In this document: in pieces, positions 8,967 through 16,891 of the stretch | How positions within the stretch are numbered: position 1 is the first letter of the stretch | Layout of the letters: every line of letters starts with the position of its first letter | Assembly (NCBI GenBank): GCA_964424355.1 | Contig: CAYRIO010000006.1 | Coordinates: 62,001-126,000, forward strand | Direction of reading: 5' to 3' | From: CAZEHS01 sp964424355 | GTDB lineage: Bacteria > Bacillota > Clostridia > Peptostreptococcales > Acidaminobacteraceae | DNA length: 64,000 nt | Program-made: the position numbers and the translations under genes | The notes under the pieces: generated by a model | Told to the model about the DNA's origin: nothing | The model's input: only the letters and a program-made list of their open reading frames with translations | Databases searched by the model: none

Positions 8967-9638
8967 ATGGAGATTCATATATACTTGGTGGGGCAGGATG
9001 CCGAATTGAGTCAAATTACAGCATTGTATCTGAGCCATGAAGGATATAGCATTGGAAAGTATCAGTCAGTGGAAGACATCTGGGCAGAACCGCAAGGAAC
9101 GCGCGCTCATGTATGCATTATAGATTTTAGAACACCATCCGAGGGCGATTTTAAGAGGATGCAGGGCTTTTGCAATCGGAACCCGCTGGTTCCCGTAACT
9201 GTCACTGCAACCAGCAGGTCTCCTTTAGACCGTATCATATGTCTTGAATCGGGAGTAGAGGATTATCCAGAGAAGCCTTACGAACTCGGAGAACTGATTC
9301 TAAGGGTGAGTCAACTCCTCTCACCTGGGGAGACGCTCAGGAGAAAAAATAGCAAGATGCTGATGTTGCATGGGTATATCATTGATGAGGAACGTCGGAT
9401 AATCCGTTATAAAGATACGGTGATATCACTTACAACGACGGAATTCAATCTACTGCTTATGTTTGCCCGGCACATGGGGTATGCTCTTTCACGGGATCAG
9501 ATTCTGGATGCCGTTTGGGGAAGAGGATGCTGCAGCAATTACCGATCAGTAGACAATATGGTAAGGCAGTTACGCAAAAAAATGACCTTGCTGCAGATCG
9601 AGTCTATACATGGTTACGGCTACCGTATCTCTGTCTGA
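8967..9638 (+). CDS. Orphan OmpR/PhoB-type response regulator
   Basis: The 223-residue product has a receiver domain (1-115) and a C-terminal winged helix (about 125-222; TEFNLLLMFARHMGYALSRDQILDAVWG and a RSVDNMVRQLRKKM recognition helix). The phosphoacceptor is Asp53 in VCIIDFRTP and the conserved Lys is Lys103. The usual N-terminal acidic pair is replaced by Gly9-Gln10, leaving only Asp11, so phosphorylation may be weak or absent. No histidine kinase is adjacent. The gene lies between the two copies of the pump 3' end, is more AT-rich than the pump, and may have been inserted there. GGAGGATAT precedes the ATG. Confidence 0.88.
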   Translation: MEIHIYLVGQDAELSQITALYLSHEGYSIGKYQSVEDIWAEPQGTRAHVCIIDFRTPSEGDFKRMQGFCNRNPLVPVTVTATSRSPLDRIICLESGVEDYPEKPYELGELILRVSQLLSPGETLRRKNSKMLMLHGYIIDEERRIIRYKDTVISLTTTEFNLLLMFARHMGYALSRDQILDAVWGRGCCSNYRSVDNMVRQLRKKMTLLQIESIHGYGYRISV

Positions 9639-9660
9639 TGAAATTTAAAGAGATATTCTA

Positions 9661-9774
9661 ACCCTTTTCGTGGTGCCGGTAGTTTACTCCCTCCTCAGGG
9701 ATCTGAAAAGCTGGGTCGGGGACAAGGTCAAGAAGAAAGCAACGGATTCACCCCCACCGGTGAGCGCAGATTAA
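9661..9774 (+). pseudogene. Duplicated 3' fragment of the RND pump gene
   Basis: Bases 9661-9757 match 8812-8908 with about five mismatches in 97. They encode TLFVVPVVYSLLRDLKSWVG in frame and end KATDSPPPVSAD before a stop at 9772-9774. The fragment has no start codon. It is most simply the original or second end of the pump gene left behind when the response regulator gene was inserted by duplication. Confidence 0.85.
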
Positions 9775-9784
9775 GCTCACCCTG

Positions 9785-9862
9785 ACAACCGATAAAAACC
9801 GGTTTTATCTGCTGATGGCTCACTGGGAAGGGAGCTGCAGGCGGAGACGACCGGTTTTTTTA
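9785..9862 (+). terminator. Possible terminator after the RND remnant
   Basis: GATAAAAACCGGTTTTATC (9791-9809) is a self-complementary hairpin, and its AAAAACCGG half can instead pair with CCGGTTTTTTT at 9851-9861. The distal T-run makes this a likely terminator with alternative folds. It would end the efflux operon beyond the duplicated end. Confidence 0.5.
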
Positions 9863-9965
9863 TTGGAGTCATTACCGGTGTTGATCCGGAGAATGGCTTT
9901 ATTTTTTGTATGCAAGAACAAAGCGCCATCGGTGATGGATTCGGGAAGGTCGATTTTTCTTTCTC

Positions 9966-10187
9966 ATGAGTGATCAGACGGAATGGGAGCGAATCTATTC
10001 GTCAAAAACCGATAAGACCGCCTTCTGGGGATTTCTGGTCTCCTTGACCATCACCCTGATGCTCCTTTTGCTCCCTGCCTACCTGGGTGTATTCGAACGG
10101 GTTCTGCTGGCTGGAAATATCGATTCAAGCGATGGTGTCTATGCCTTCATTATGGAAGTGCTTTTCCCAAATCTCGCAGGCGGATGA
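9966..10187 (+). CDS. Small hypothetical membrane protein
   Basis: The 73-residue product has one strong hydrophobic stretch (FWGFLVSLTITLMLLLLPAYLGVF, about 21-44) and a second weaker one at the end. There is no clear Shine-Dalgarno sequence at the usual distance (GGGAAGG is about 16 bases before the ATG), so expression is uncertain. No family is recognised. Confidence 0.4.
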   Translation: MSDQTEWERIYSSKTDKTAFWGFLVSLTITLMLLLLPAYLGVFERVLLAGNIDSSDGVYAFIMEVLFPNLAGG

Positions 10188-10258
10188 ACTTGAATGATAT
10201 CTTTTCACTGTGCTATTCTTATACTCAGAGAATAACGAATAAGTGAGGAGGGAACGCC

Positions 10259-11443
10259 ATGAGATTACTGATTATCGGCAATGGTATCGCAGCACTTTCT
10301 GCGGCAGAGCATTTTAGGAAGAACAACAGTGAAACGGAAGTCCTGATCCTCAGTGAAGACAGCTCCTTGACGTACTACCGGATCAAGCTCTCTCATTATT
10401 TGGGGAAACCGGCCTTTCAGGAGGAAGAGCTTCTGGTGAAGGACCTCCCCTGGTACCAGGAGAAGGGGATTACCGTGGTATTGAATACCCGGGTGGACCG
10501 GATCGACTTTACAAAAAAAGAGGCAGTCACCCGGGATGGGGACTGCTATGACTATGACCAGCTGCTGCTGGCACATGGCGCCCAGCCCTTTGTCCCTCCG
10601 ATATCGGGTTCACACAGACCGGGTGTTTTTACCCTGCGGAGCCTGGAGGACCTGAAAAATATCAGGGCTTTCATGGAAGATAAGGAGCGGGTGGTAGTGA
10701 TCGGCGGCGGTCTCTTAGGGCTTGAAGCGGCCCATGGACTGGTGGAGCTGGGGAAGAAAGTGACCGTTCTGGAATATTTCCAATACCTGCTGCCCAAGCA
10801 GCTGGATCAGGAGCTTTCAAGGATCGTGCAGTCCCAACTGGAACGGGAGGGCATATCCTTCACCCTTGAGGCGGAGTGCGAAGCGATATTGGGTGATGAA
10901 TCCGTCAGCGGGATCCGGCTGAAAAGCGGCAATGAAATTCCTGCGGATGCCGTGATCATATCCGCGGGAGTCCGCCCCAATTTAGAGACCCTTCAAGGGA
11001 GCCCCTTGGTACTGAATAAGGGGATTGTTGTGAATGAACGCATGGAGACCAATCTGCCTGGCGTATACGCCGCTGGGGATGTTGCGGAATGCCATGGCAC
11101 GGTGTTCGGCCTATGGACAGCCGCCAATGAGCAGGGGAAAATAGCGGGCTCCAATTTGGCGGGGAAAGACCTGACCTATGCGGTGCCTGAATTGGCGGCC
11201 ACCCTGAATATCGGAGATGTGAAACTGTTCTCAATTGGGGATGTCGGTGCTCCGGATTCCGTCCTCAGCTTCCAGGATGAAAAAGTCTGCCACCGACTCT
11301 TTGTCAAAGGCGGTGTCGTTGTGGGTGCGGCCCTTATCGGGGATCTGTCATTGATGCTGAAAGCGAAGACCTTGGTTACCCAAAAGAAAGAAGTCCTGGT
11401 ATCGGGTGCGGGTGAGGACGTGTTTAAAGAGCTGATGAAGTGA
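10259..11443 (+). CDS. FAD-dependent NAD(P)H oxidoreductase, rubredoxin-reductase-like
   Basis: The 394-residue product has the pyridine nucleotide-disulfide oxidoreductase fold. An FAD-binding GNGIAALSAAEHF lies at residues 7-19, a NAD(P)-binding VVIGGGLLGLEAAHGL at about 144-159, and the second FAD motif GVYAAGDVAEC near 280. There is no redox-active CxxxxC, as expected for the NADH:rubredoxin / nitrite-reductase-N-terminal class. It probably passes electrons from NAD(P)H to rubredoxin or a similar carrier for oxygen or peroxide defence. GAGGAGGGAACGCC precedes the ATG. A TTGAAT / TATTCT pair (10190-10219) is a weak promoter candidate. Confidence 0.88.
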   Translation: MRLLIIGNGIAALSAAEHFRKNNSETEVLILSEDSSLTYYRIKLSHYLGKPAFQEEELLVKDLPWYQEKGITVVLNTRVDRIDFTKKEAVTRDGDCYDYDQLLLAHGAQPFVPPISGSHRPGVFTLRSLEDLKNIRAFMEDKERVVVIGGGLLGLEAAHGLVELGKKVTVLEYFQYLLPKQLDQELSRIVQSQLEREGISFTLEAECEAILGDESVSGIRLKSGNEIPADAVIISAGVRPNLETLQGSPLVLNKGIVVNERMETNLPGVYAAGDVAECHGTVFGLWTAANEQGKIAGSNLAGKDLTYAVPELAATLNIGDVKLFSIGDVGAPDSVLSFQDEKVCHRLFVKGGVVVGAALIGDLSLMLKAKTLVTQKKEVLVSGAGEDVFKELMK

Positions 11444-11461
11444 TAAATTTTGATTATAAAA

Positions 11462-11554
11462 AATAAGGGAGAGATCGCCGCGTCGCTCTGCTCCTCGCGA
11501 AGACTAATTGTTGTCTTTGCGAGCCGCAGGCGCGGCAATCTCTCCCTTGCTTAT
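11462..11554. repeat. Long inverted-repeat element between convergent genes
   Basis: AAGGGAGAGATCGCCGCG on the left pairs with CGCGGCAATCTCTCCCTT on the right, and the inner part (CTCGCGAAGAC / GTCTTTGCGAG) continues the stem to about 35 bp with few mismatches. The sequence is of the kind (GGAGATTGCCGCG...CTCGCAAAGAC) dispersed in many bacterial genomes and recognisable when translated as LREEQSDAAIS. It can serve both flanking genes as a terminator. Confidence 0.75.
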
Positions 11555-11597
11555 ATCTGGTTCCCAGTCTTGATGGAGACGCTTCAGCGGGCGTTAC

Positions 11598-12233
11598 TTA
11601 CCGCACAAAATTCATGAAAACTTTATTCTCCTTTTCAGGAGCAGCTACCTGGCCCTTGCCGTGTTCAACCAGCTTCATCAGCCAGGCCATATTTTTTCCC
11701 AGGACCCGCATGATCTGGACTCCTTCCTCATCCTGGGCAGCATCGCCGGGCTTGGTCCCGTGGATGACATTCCAGTAATTCGATGTGGGAACCAGCATTT
11801 CAGAGTACAGCACATAGTGGTTCATCTGATCGAAGGTGGCGACGCCGCCGGAGCGCCGGACAGCCACCAGGGTTGCGCCTACCTTGTGGCGGAACAGGCC
11901 GCCGTTGGCGCCGCCCACATAGAATGCGCGGTCCAGAAACGCCTTCATGCTGGCGCCGATGGCGGAGTAATGGACCGGTGTGCCGAAGAGGATGCCATCA
12001 GCTTCCTTCATTTTCTGGATCCAGGCATTCACATGGTCGCCGGGGAGTACGCACTTTTCGTTCCTGTTCTTGGCACATTGTCCGCAGGCGATACAGCCTC
12101 GGATCTCTTGGTTGCCAACATGAAGGAATTCCACGTCGATACCTTCTTTTTCAAGCTCGGCTGCGGCGGTTTTCAGGGCGAAAAAAGTATTTCCTTCTGC
12201 TTTGGGGCTGCCATTGATTGCAAGTACCTTCAT
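11598..12233 (-). CDS. Flavodoxin-fold NAD(P)H-dependent FMN reductase / iron-sulfur flavoprotein-like
   Basis: The 211-residue product has the FMN loop INGSPKAEGNTFFALKTA at 6-23, GTPVHYSAIGASMKAFLDR at about 84-102, and a compact Cys pattern GCIACGQCAKNRNEKC at about 47-62, as in Isf-type iron-sulfur flavoproteins. It likely reduces quinones, metals or drugs, or carries electrons in the cytoplasm. It appears monocistronic, ending at the inverted-repeat element. Confidence 0.88.
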   Translation of the reverse strand: MKVLAINGSPKAEGNTFFALKTAAAELEKEGIDVEFLHVGNQEIRGCIACGQCAKNRNEKCVLPGDHVNAWIQKMKEADGILFGTPVHYSAIGASMKAFLDRAFYVGGANGGLFRHKVGATLVAVRRSGGVATFDQMNHYVLYSEMLVPTSNYWNVIHGTKPGDAAQDEEGVQIMRVLGKNMAWLMKLVEHGKGQVAAPEKENKVFMNFVR

Positions 12234-12323
12234 TTTCGTATTCTCCTTCAGGATAGGACTTCATAATACCAGAAGTATATCATCCCCGTGGAATCCGGCA
12301 AGTACGCACTGTTATGAAAGCAA

Positions 12324-12902
12324 CTACCCTTTCAGTCCCTTTCGCAGCAACCCCAACAGGGCCGTGGCGGGGCAGGCGGTGTTGGACACGGTATCTTTCT
12401 TCTTAGGATGACTCCTTTTAAAATGGAGGACAAAAATGCCGGCCCCTGCCAATCCCAGGACCTGAGCGGTTCGGAGTCCGGACCGTTTTCTTGAGGCCAG
12501 CTGTTTGTCCAGCCAGGGCGTGTGCTTATTCAGGACATAATCAGCCAAGGTTCGATGAAGATCGGGGATCAAGGGTGAGGATTCCAATGTTTTCTGAAGC
12601 GGGACGGGGTCTCCATGGAGCCATATGCTGAGCTGCATCTCGGTGTTGGAATCCGCAGGTGCATCCAGGCTGAAATGTGTGATGCTCCGGTACGGAATGG
12701 AATGGCAGGGAATGGCGCTTTCAACAGGGGTATCGGCCATCTTGATGATCAGCCGTTTGTCTGTGAAGATGAAAACCTCAGGGCTAAAGGGGTAAACCTT
12801 CCCCACCTTTTCATGGGGGGTGAGAACCGCTTTCAGTTCTTTTTGGCGTGCGGTGGGGCTGAGTTCGTCCTGAGCCGGTATCAGGGCACTGAATAGTTTC
12901 AT
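12324..12902 (-). CDS. Bacterial PH-domain (bPH_1-like) protein
   Basis: The 192-residue product contains a pleckstrin-homology-like core: EVFIFTDKRLIIKM, then SIPYRSITHFSLDAP and TEMQLSIWLHGDPVPLQKTL (about 45-120), the pattern of the bacterial PH family PF08000. The C-terminal part has a short hydrophobic stretch (LGLAGAGIFVLHF) near 155-170 and a basic tail, so it may sit at the membrane. I chose ATG 12902, which has AAAGGAGG 8 bases before it. The function of this family is not settled. Confidence 0.75.
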   Translation of the reverse strand: MKLFSALIPAQDELSPTARQKELKAVLTPHEKVGKVYPFSPEVFIFTDKRLIIKMADTPVESAIPCHSIPYRSITHFSLDAPADSNTEMQLSIWLHGDPVPLQKTLESSPLIPDLHRTLADYVLNKHTPWLDKQLASRKRSGLRTAQVLGLAGAGIFVLHFKRSHPKKKDTVSNTACPATALLGLLRKGLKG

Positions 12903-13047
12903 AAACTGCCTCCTTTGTTTGAATCCAGAGTTCCTGCTTACAATATAACAAAATTCGGAAGGGGCGTCTGCCGTTTCCACTTCAAAGAATAAAACGTGAT
13001 TCATAGGGATTTGGAACGGGGTATAGGTGATTCAGGAGGAAATGACT

Positions 13048-13632
13048 ATGGAAGCCATTGAGGATCTGATCATAAAAACCTATCACACCCTGGACCGGCG
13101 TCTTTTTTTGGATGACCTGAAAGATCTGGCCTGGGTGGATTCCCCTCTGCCGATCGGCTATGGGCAGACCATCTCCCAGCCCTCCCTGGTGCTGCAGATG
13201 ACACTGAACCTGAAGCCCTTTCTCGGCTGCCGCGTACTGGAAATCGGCACAGGGTCCGGCTATCAGACGGCGCTGCTGGCCTGTTTCGCAGAAACCGTCT
13301 ACACGGTGGAGCGGTTGGAACCGCTGCATACCAACGCCGAAAAGCGGCTGGAAGCCATGGGGTATACGAATATCCGGCACCGACTGGGCGATGGCTGGGA
13401 GGGGTGGCCGGCCCATGCCCCCTATGACCGCATCATCGTGACTGCAGCGGCTGCCGCCGTTCCGGAGGCGTTGCTTGCCCAGCTGGCCCCCGCAGGGATC
13501 ATGATCATTCCCATCGGGGCCGAAGGAACAGTCCAGGAGCTGATCCGGCTTGAACGGGATGACCAGGGGGGCTTTCAAAGAACGGTGCTGGAGTACGTGC
13601 GCTTTGTGCCGTTGGTAAAGGGGAATTCTTAA
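13048..13632 (+). CDS. pcm: Protein-L-isoaspartate O-methyltransferase
   Basis: The 194-residue product shows the Pcm signature: IGYGQTISQPSLVLQM (about 48-63) for substrate and SAM positioning, the SAM motif I VLEIGTGSGYQTALLA at about 71-86, and YDRIIVTAAAAAVPEALLAQL near 130-150. It methylates damaged isoaspartyl residues so proteins can be repaired. ATG 13048 has AGGAGGA 7 bases upstream; earlier in-frame starts overlap that site. Confidence 0.93.
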   Translation: MEAIEDLIIKTYHTLDRRLFLDDLKDLAWVDSPLPIGYGQTISQPSLVLQMTLNLKPFLGCRVLEIGTGSGYQTALLACFAETVYTVERLEPLHTNAEKRLEAMGYTNIRHRLGDGWEGWPAHAPYDRIIVTAAAAAVPEALLAQLAPAGIMIIPIGAEGTVQELIRLERDDQGGFQRTVLEYVRFVPLVKGNS

Positions 13633-13697
13633 CAGCTTTTAAGAGTCTCTTTAACAAGAAGGGACGCTGTATCCAGCTGCTGGGACATCAGCAATAA

Positions 13698-14981
13698 TCA
13701 CCCCAGCCAATCAAAGAGCCGATCAATGCTGCGTTTCAATACCCGGATTTTTCCTTGGATATGCCGGTTTCGGAGCGGCAGCATTCTCCGGGTGGACATG
13801 GTATTGTCCCTGGTGTGGCGGTCGAGAATGACCTCATATTGATGATAGGCTTTCTCAACCGCATCATCCCAGGAGAGATAGATGCTGTCGGCGGCCTGGG
13901 CTCCTATCTGCTGAAGCCGTTTCAAATCCTTGCAGGCCCTCAGGATTTCAGCGGCGATGGCGTCCTTGTTTTCTGCAGCCAGAATTCCCGTGACACCATG
14001 GATGATCTCTTCTGAAGAGCAGCTGCCCGCAATGAGCAGACTTGGACAAGAGCAGGCGGCTGCTTCCCGCACAACGATGCCGTTGGTGTCATACGTGGAA
14101 GGGAACAGGAACAGGTCGGCAATGCTGAAATGCACCTTGAGCTCTTGCCGATCATGAATGGCCCCTGTGAAGAGGCAGCGTTCCTTCAGCCCGCAGGATT
14201 CAACGTACGCCTCTATTTCTTCTCTGTCGCTGCCTTCCCCTACGAAGAGCATTCTGAAGTCGGCACCCTGATCCTTTGCTATCCGGAGTGCATCCACCGT
14301 CAAACGGATGCCTTTATACCACATCATCCGGCCAACATAGAGAAACCTTGGGACGTTTTTCGGCAGGTTGTATTTTTCCGCGAGGGAATCCATGTCGCCC
14401 CGTGGTGATTTCCCGACGGGAAAGTCTGTCCCATTGGGCATGATCCGATAATCGCCGGTATAGCCCAGGGCCTTCAAATTCTCTCCAGCTCCCAATGAAA
14501 CGACCCAGACCTCATCACAGGCTTGGATATTGGCCAAAAGAAACCGGATGGAGGCTTTCCGAATGGGATTGTAGGCGATCCGCTTTTCAATGTCGATATC
14601 GAATTTCGTATGATAGGTGAGGACGATGGGGGCGCCCGTTCGGTGCCGCAACAGCCTTGCAAGGAGAGCGGCGCTGAAAGGGCAGTGCGTATGGATGATA
14701 TCAATCTGCTTCTCCGCCAGCTTCGTGATGGCCGTATGCCCAAAAGGGTAGCCTACCCGATATTCCAGCTTCCTGCTGAGACGGGCACTGGGATACCGGA
14801 CGACCTCAAAGGGGTATGCGTCCATCACCCCGGGATAATGGGGGGTAGCAACAATGGCACGGCCATATTTTTTTTGGATCACCTGGGCATAGTTGAAGAC
14901 CACATTGGCGACGCCATCTATGGTTGGCGGAAAGGAATCATTGAACAGTCCTACGGTCAGGTTTCTCAAAATGCCTCCCAT
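13698..14981 (-). CDS. GT4-family glycosyltransferase
   Basis: The product of about 427 residues has the GT-B fold landmarks. The N-terminal NDSFPPTIDGVANVVFNYA is the acceptor-side loop, and HTHCPFSAALLARLL follows near 95. The second domain starts at FLYVGRMMWYKG (about 215), and FPSTYDTNGIVVREAAACSCP (about 290-310) forms the nucleotide-sugar site. It may glycosylate a lipid, as diacylglycerol glucosyltransferases and mannosyltransferases of this group do. The ATG at 14981 has no upstream Shine-Dalgarno sequence. A TTG at 14969 follows GGAGG by 4 bases and is an alternative start. Confidence 0.88.
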   Translation of the reverse strand: MGGILRNLTVGLFNDSFPPTIDGVANVVFNYAQVIQKKYGRAIVATPHYPGVMDAYPFEVVRYPSARLSRKLEYRVGYPFGHTAITKLAEKQIDIIHTHCPFSAALLARLLRHRTGAPIVLTYHTKFDIDIEKRIAYNPIRKASIRFLLANIQACDEVWVVSLGAGENLKALGYTGDYRIMPNGTDFPVGKSPRGDMDSLAEKYNLPKNVPRFLYVGRMMWYKGIRLTVDALRIAKDQGADFRMLFVGEGSDREEIEAYVESCGLKERCLFTGAIHDRQELKVHFSIADLFLFPSTYDTNGIVVREAAACSCPSLLIAGSCSSEEIIHGVTGILAAENKDAIAAEILRACKDLKRLQQIGAQAADSIYLSWDDAVEKAYHQYEVILDRHTRDNTMSTRRMLPLRNRHIQGKIRVLKRSIDRLFDWLG

Positions 14982-15060
14982 GAAACCAGGATATACTCAT
15001 ACCTCCATTATTCCCTGCCCCGACGGCCGGCAAACGCGATTTTTTAAAATCCAGGGCATT

Positions 15061-15097
15061 ATAAAAGCGCTGCCGGATGAACGGAGGGCAGCGCTTT
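15061..15097 (-). terminator. Terminator of the 4Fe-4S protein gene
   Basis: On the minus strand AAAGCGCTGCC (15097-15087) pairs with GGCAGCGCTTT (15073-15063) and is followed by TTATAAT. It ends the gene at 15119-16381 before the glycosyltransferase. Confidence 0.75.
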
Positions 15098-15118
15098 GTA
15101 TTGAGGAACAGGGCTTCT

Positions 15119-16381
15119 CTAAACCGTCATCCGGCTCAGCAGTTTTTCAAGATAAACGGATTTCATCTGCCGGCTGGCCAGAATCTGTTTCGCGGGGGGG
15201 AGCTTCAGGATAACTCCCAAAATAGCGGCCATGGCCCGGTGGCTGGGGAGCCCCTTGTCGAAAATCAGGTGCTGGAGGGTCCCTTTTTCAATGGCCATCA
15301 ATACGATGCGGTGAACAGAATTCACCGGGGTGATGACGGTTTTTTCGCGCCGCTTCATCAGCATGGCTTTGGGGGTGCAGTTGCGGATGCAGACCCCGCA
15401 CCCCAAGCAGATGTCCTCATCAATGACCGCCTTCTTCCGCTGGCCGGGTTCCTGTTCCAGCGTAATGGCGGCCACAGGGCAGACCCGGGCGCACTTTCCG
15501 CAGCCGATGCAGGTGTCCAGAACGTTTGGAAGATAATTGGTGGTATTCACAGGCTGCAGGATGCCGAACTCCTTGGAGGCAATCATGGCCTCGCAGCAGC
15601 AGCCGCAGCAGTTACACATGAAGCTGACCCCCTGTTGGGCATTCTCCCCACATTGTACCAGGTTATGCTCATAGGCCTGATGCAGCAGCTCCATGCCCTC
15701 TGAGGCGTCAATCAGCCGGGAGTAGCCGTGACGGGACAGGGATTCCGCCAGATTGCCGAAGCTGAGGCAAATATCCATGGGGGCGTCACAGGCCGTGCCC
15801 AGATGCGCCATTTTATGCCGGCAGTAGCACATGCTGACCCCTATGTGCGGTGCGGTGCGGATGATATGGCTTGCCTTTTCAAAGTTGAGGATGGTGATGG
15901 CTTGGTCGGAAGTCAGGACGGGTTCCTGCACGAAGACACGGCCCAGCTTCGTTTCAGTGCTGGCGAAAAGATCCCGCATGAAGCTCTCCTCCACATTGAG
16001 GTACTGGTGAAAAAGCTCGCTGAGGAGCTTTTGATCGATATCCCCCCGGGTGCGCATCAGGGCGAATTCAAAAAAACCGGCCATGGGAGGCGGAAGGACA
16101 TAGGTGCACCCGCTATCCGTTTCGGTGTCCAGTAAAATGGCCCGGGACGCCAGGGTGTCCAGAATTTTTCGGGCTTCCGGCACAGGCATATGCCAGAGGC
16201 GGGCGGCTTCTTCCGTTTTAAAGGGCTTAATGGGCAATTGAGAGACCAGCTGGGCTTCCTGCTCGGTGAACAGCAGCGCCAGGATCTTATACAGGGTTTC
16301 CGATGGAGGCGCTCCCTGAGGGAAGCGGTTGATCCGTTCGGTGAGATGCTTGTACCCTTCGCGGGCCGTATGATGGGACAT
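15119..16381 (-). CDS. Cys-rich 4Fe-4S ferredoxin-type protein
   Basis: The 420-residue product has a helical N-terminal region of about 180 residues that includes a winged-helix-like segment (FKTEEAARLWHMPVPEARKIL). A Cys-rich middle follows (CYCRHKMAHLGTACDAP and CNCCGCCC, about 195-265). Two ferredoxin motifs, CIGCGKCARVCP and CLGCGVCIRNC, lie at about 300-340. This arrangement is common in anaerobic bacteria and archaea, but its partner is not known. AAGGAGG precedes the ATG. It stands alone between terminators. Confidence 0.85.
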   Translation of the reverse strand: MSHHTAREGYKHLTERINRFPQGAPPSETLYKILALLFTEQEAQLVSQLPIKPFKTEEAARLWHMPVPEARKILDTLASRAILLDTETDSGCTYVLPPPMAGFFEFALMRTRGDIDQKLLSELFHQYLNVEESFMRDLFASTETKLGRVFVQEPVLTSDQAITILNFEKASHIIRTAPHIGVSMCYCRHKMAHLGTACDAPMDICLSFGNLAESLSRHGYSRLIDASEGMELLHQAYEHNLVQCGENAQQGVSFMCNCCGCCCEAMIASKEFGILQPVNTTNYLPNVLDTCIGCGKCARVCPVAAITLEQEPGQRKKAVIDEDICLGCGVCIRNCTPKAMLMKRREKTVITPVNSVHRIVLMAIEKGTLQHLIFDKGLPSHRAMAAILGVILKLPPAKQILASRQMKSVYLEKLLSRMTV

Positions 16382-16484
16382 GGAGGCCTCCTTAGTCTGA
16401 CTGGTGCTGGTTTCATTGTACTTCGTTTTGTGTTCCCGAGCGACAAAATTTTGAGCGGAAGGGGCAAGCGTTGTTTAAAAGGAG

Positions 16485-16614
16485 CGGTTCTGGGTATATA
16501 TGAATCAAAGCAAAATCGACGAAAGTTGATTGCGCAAAGCCAAGGCCTAAACACTGAGATCCGTGTGAGAAGGCGGATGCGACTTGGTGCAGGGCAGCAC
16601 GGCTACCAAAATAA
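16485..16614 (+). ncRNA. Cyclic-di-GMP-I (GEMM) riboswitch, first of a tandem pair
   Basis: The conserved core is present: AGCAAAATCGACGAAAGTTGA (first helix with GAAA tetraloop), then TGCGCAAAGCCAAGGCCTAAAC, and a second helix ending GGCAGCACGGCTACCAAA. This matches the GEMM-I consensus (GCAAA, tetraloop helix, GCAAAGCC...CCTAAAC, GG.TACC). It precedes a second aptamer and a GGDEF-EAL gene. Confidence 0.85.
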
Positions 16615-16615
16615 C

Positions 16616-16738
16616 CTTTCGGTACAGCGCAAAACTGATGAAAGTCAGTGACGCAAAACTACAAGGGTCTAAACAGAAGAGAGCCATTGCAAACCGTTTT
16701 CATCGGCTCTTGATCTGCATGACAGCCAGTTGCCGAGA
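16616..16738 (+). ncRNA. Cyclic-di-GMP-I (GEMM) riboswitch, second of a tandem pair
   Basis: The core CAGCGCAAAACTGATGAAAG, then TGACGCAAAACTACAAGGGTCTAAAC, a helix with arms AGAGCC and GGCTCT (P3-like, 16679-16711), and CATGACAGCCAGTTGCCGA follow the same consensus. TCGG near 16619 pairs with CCGA at 16733 to close the first helix. GGGTTTTTTTG immediately after suggests transcription control by termination. Confidence 0.82.
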
Positions 16739-16891
16739 AGGGTTTTTTTGTGTCCGTTTTACGGAGGTGCGGATTATTTATCAAATTCACGGATTCCTTG
16801 TTCTGAAGGGATTTTTTCAGGGTATAGTTGTAATAACCCAATCAATCTGCGTATTCAGGGAAATACCATTGATTCCTACAAGGCGGTCCTT

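Noticed and set aside
11176..11538. Minus-strand frame containing LREEQSDAAIS
   Set aside because: It is antisense to the oxidoreductase gene and its start comes from the inverted-repeat element.
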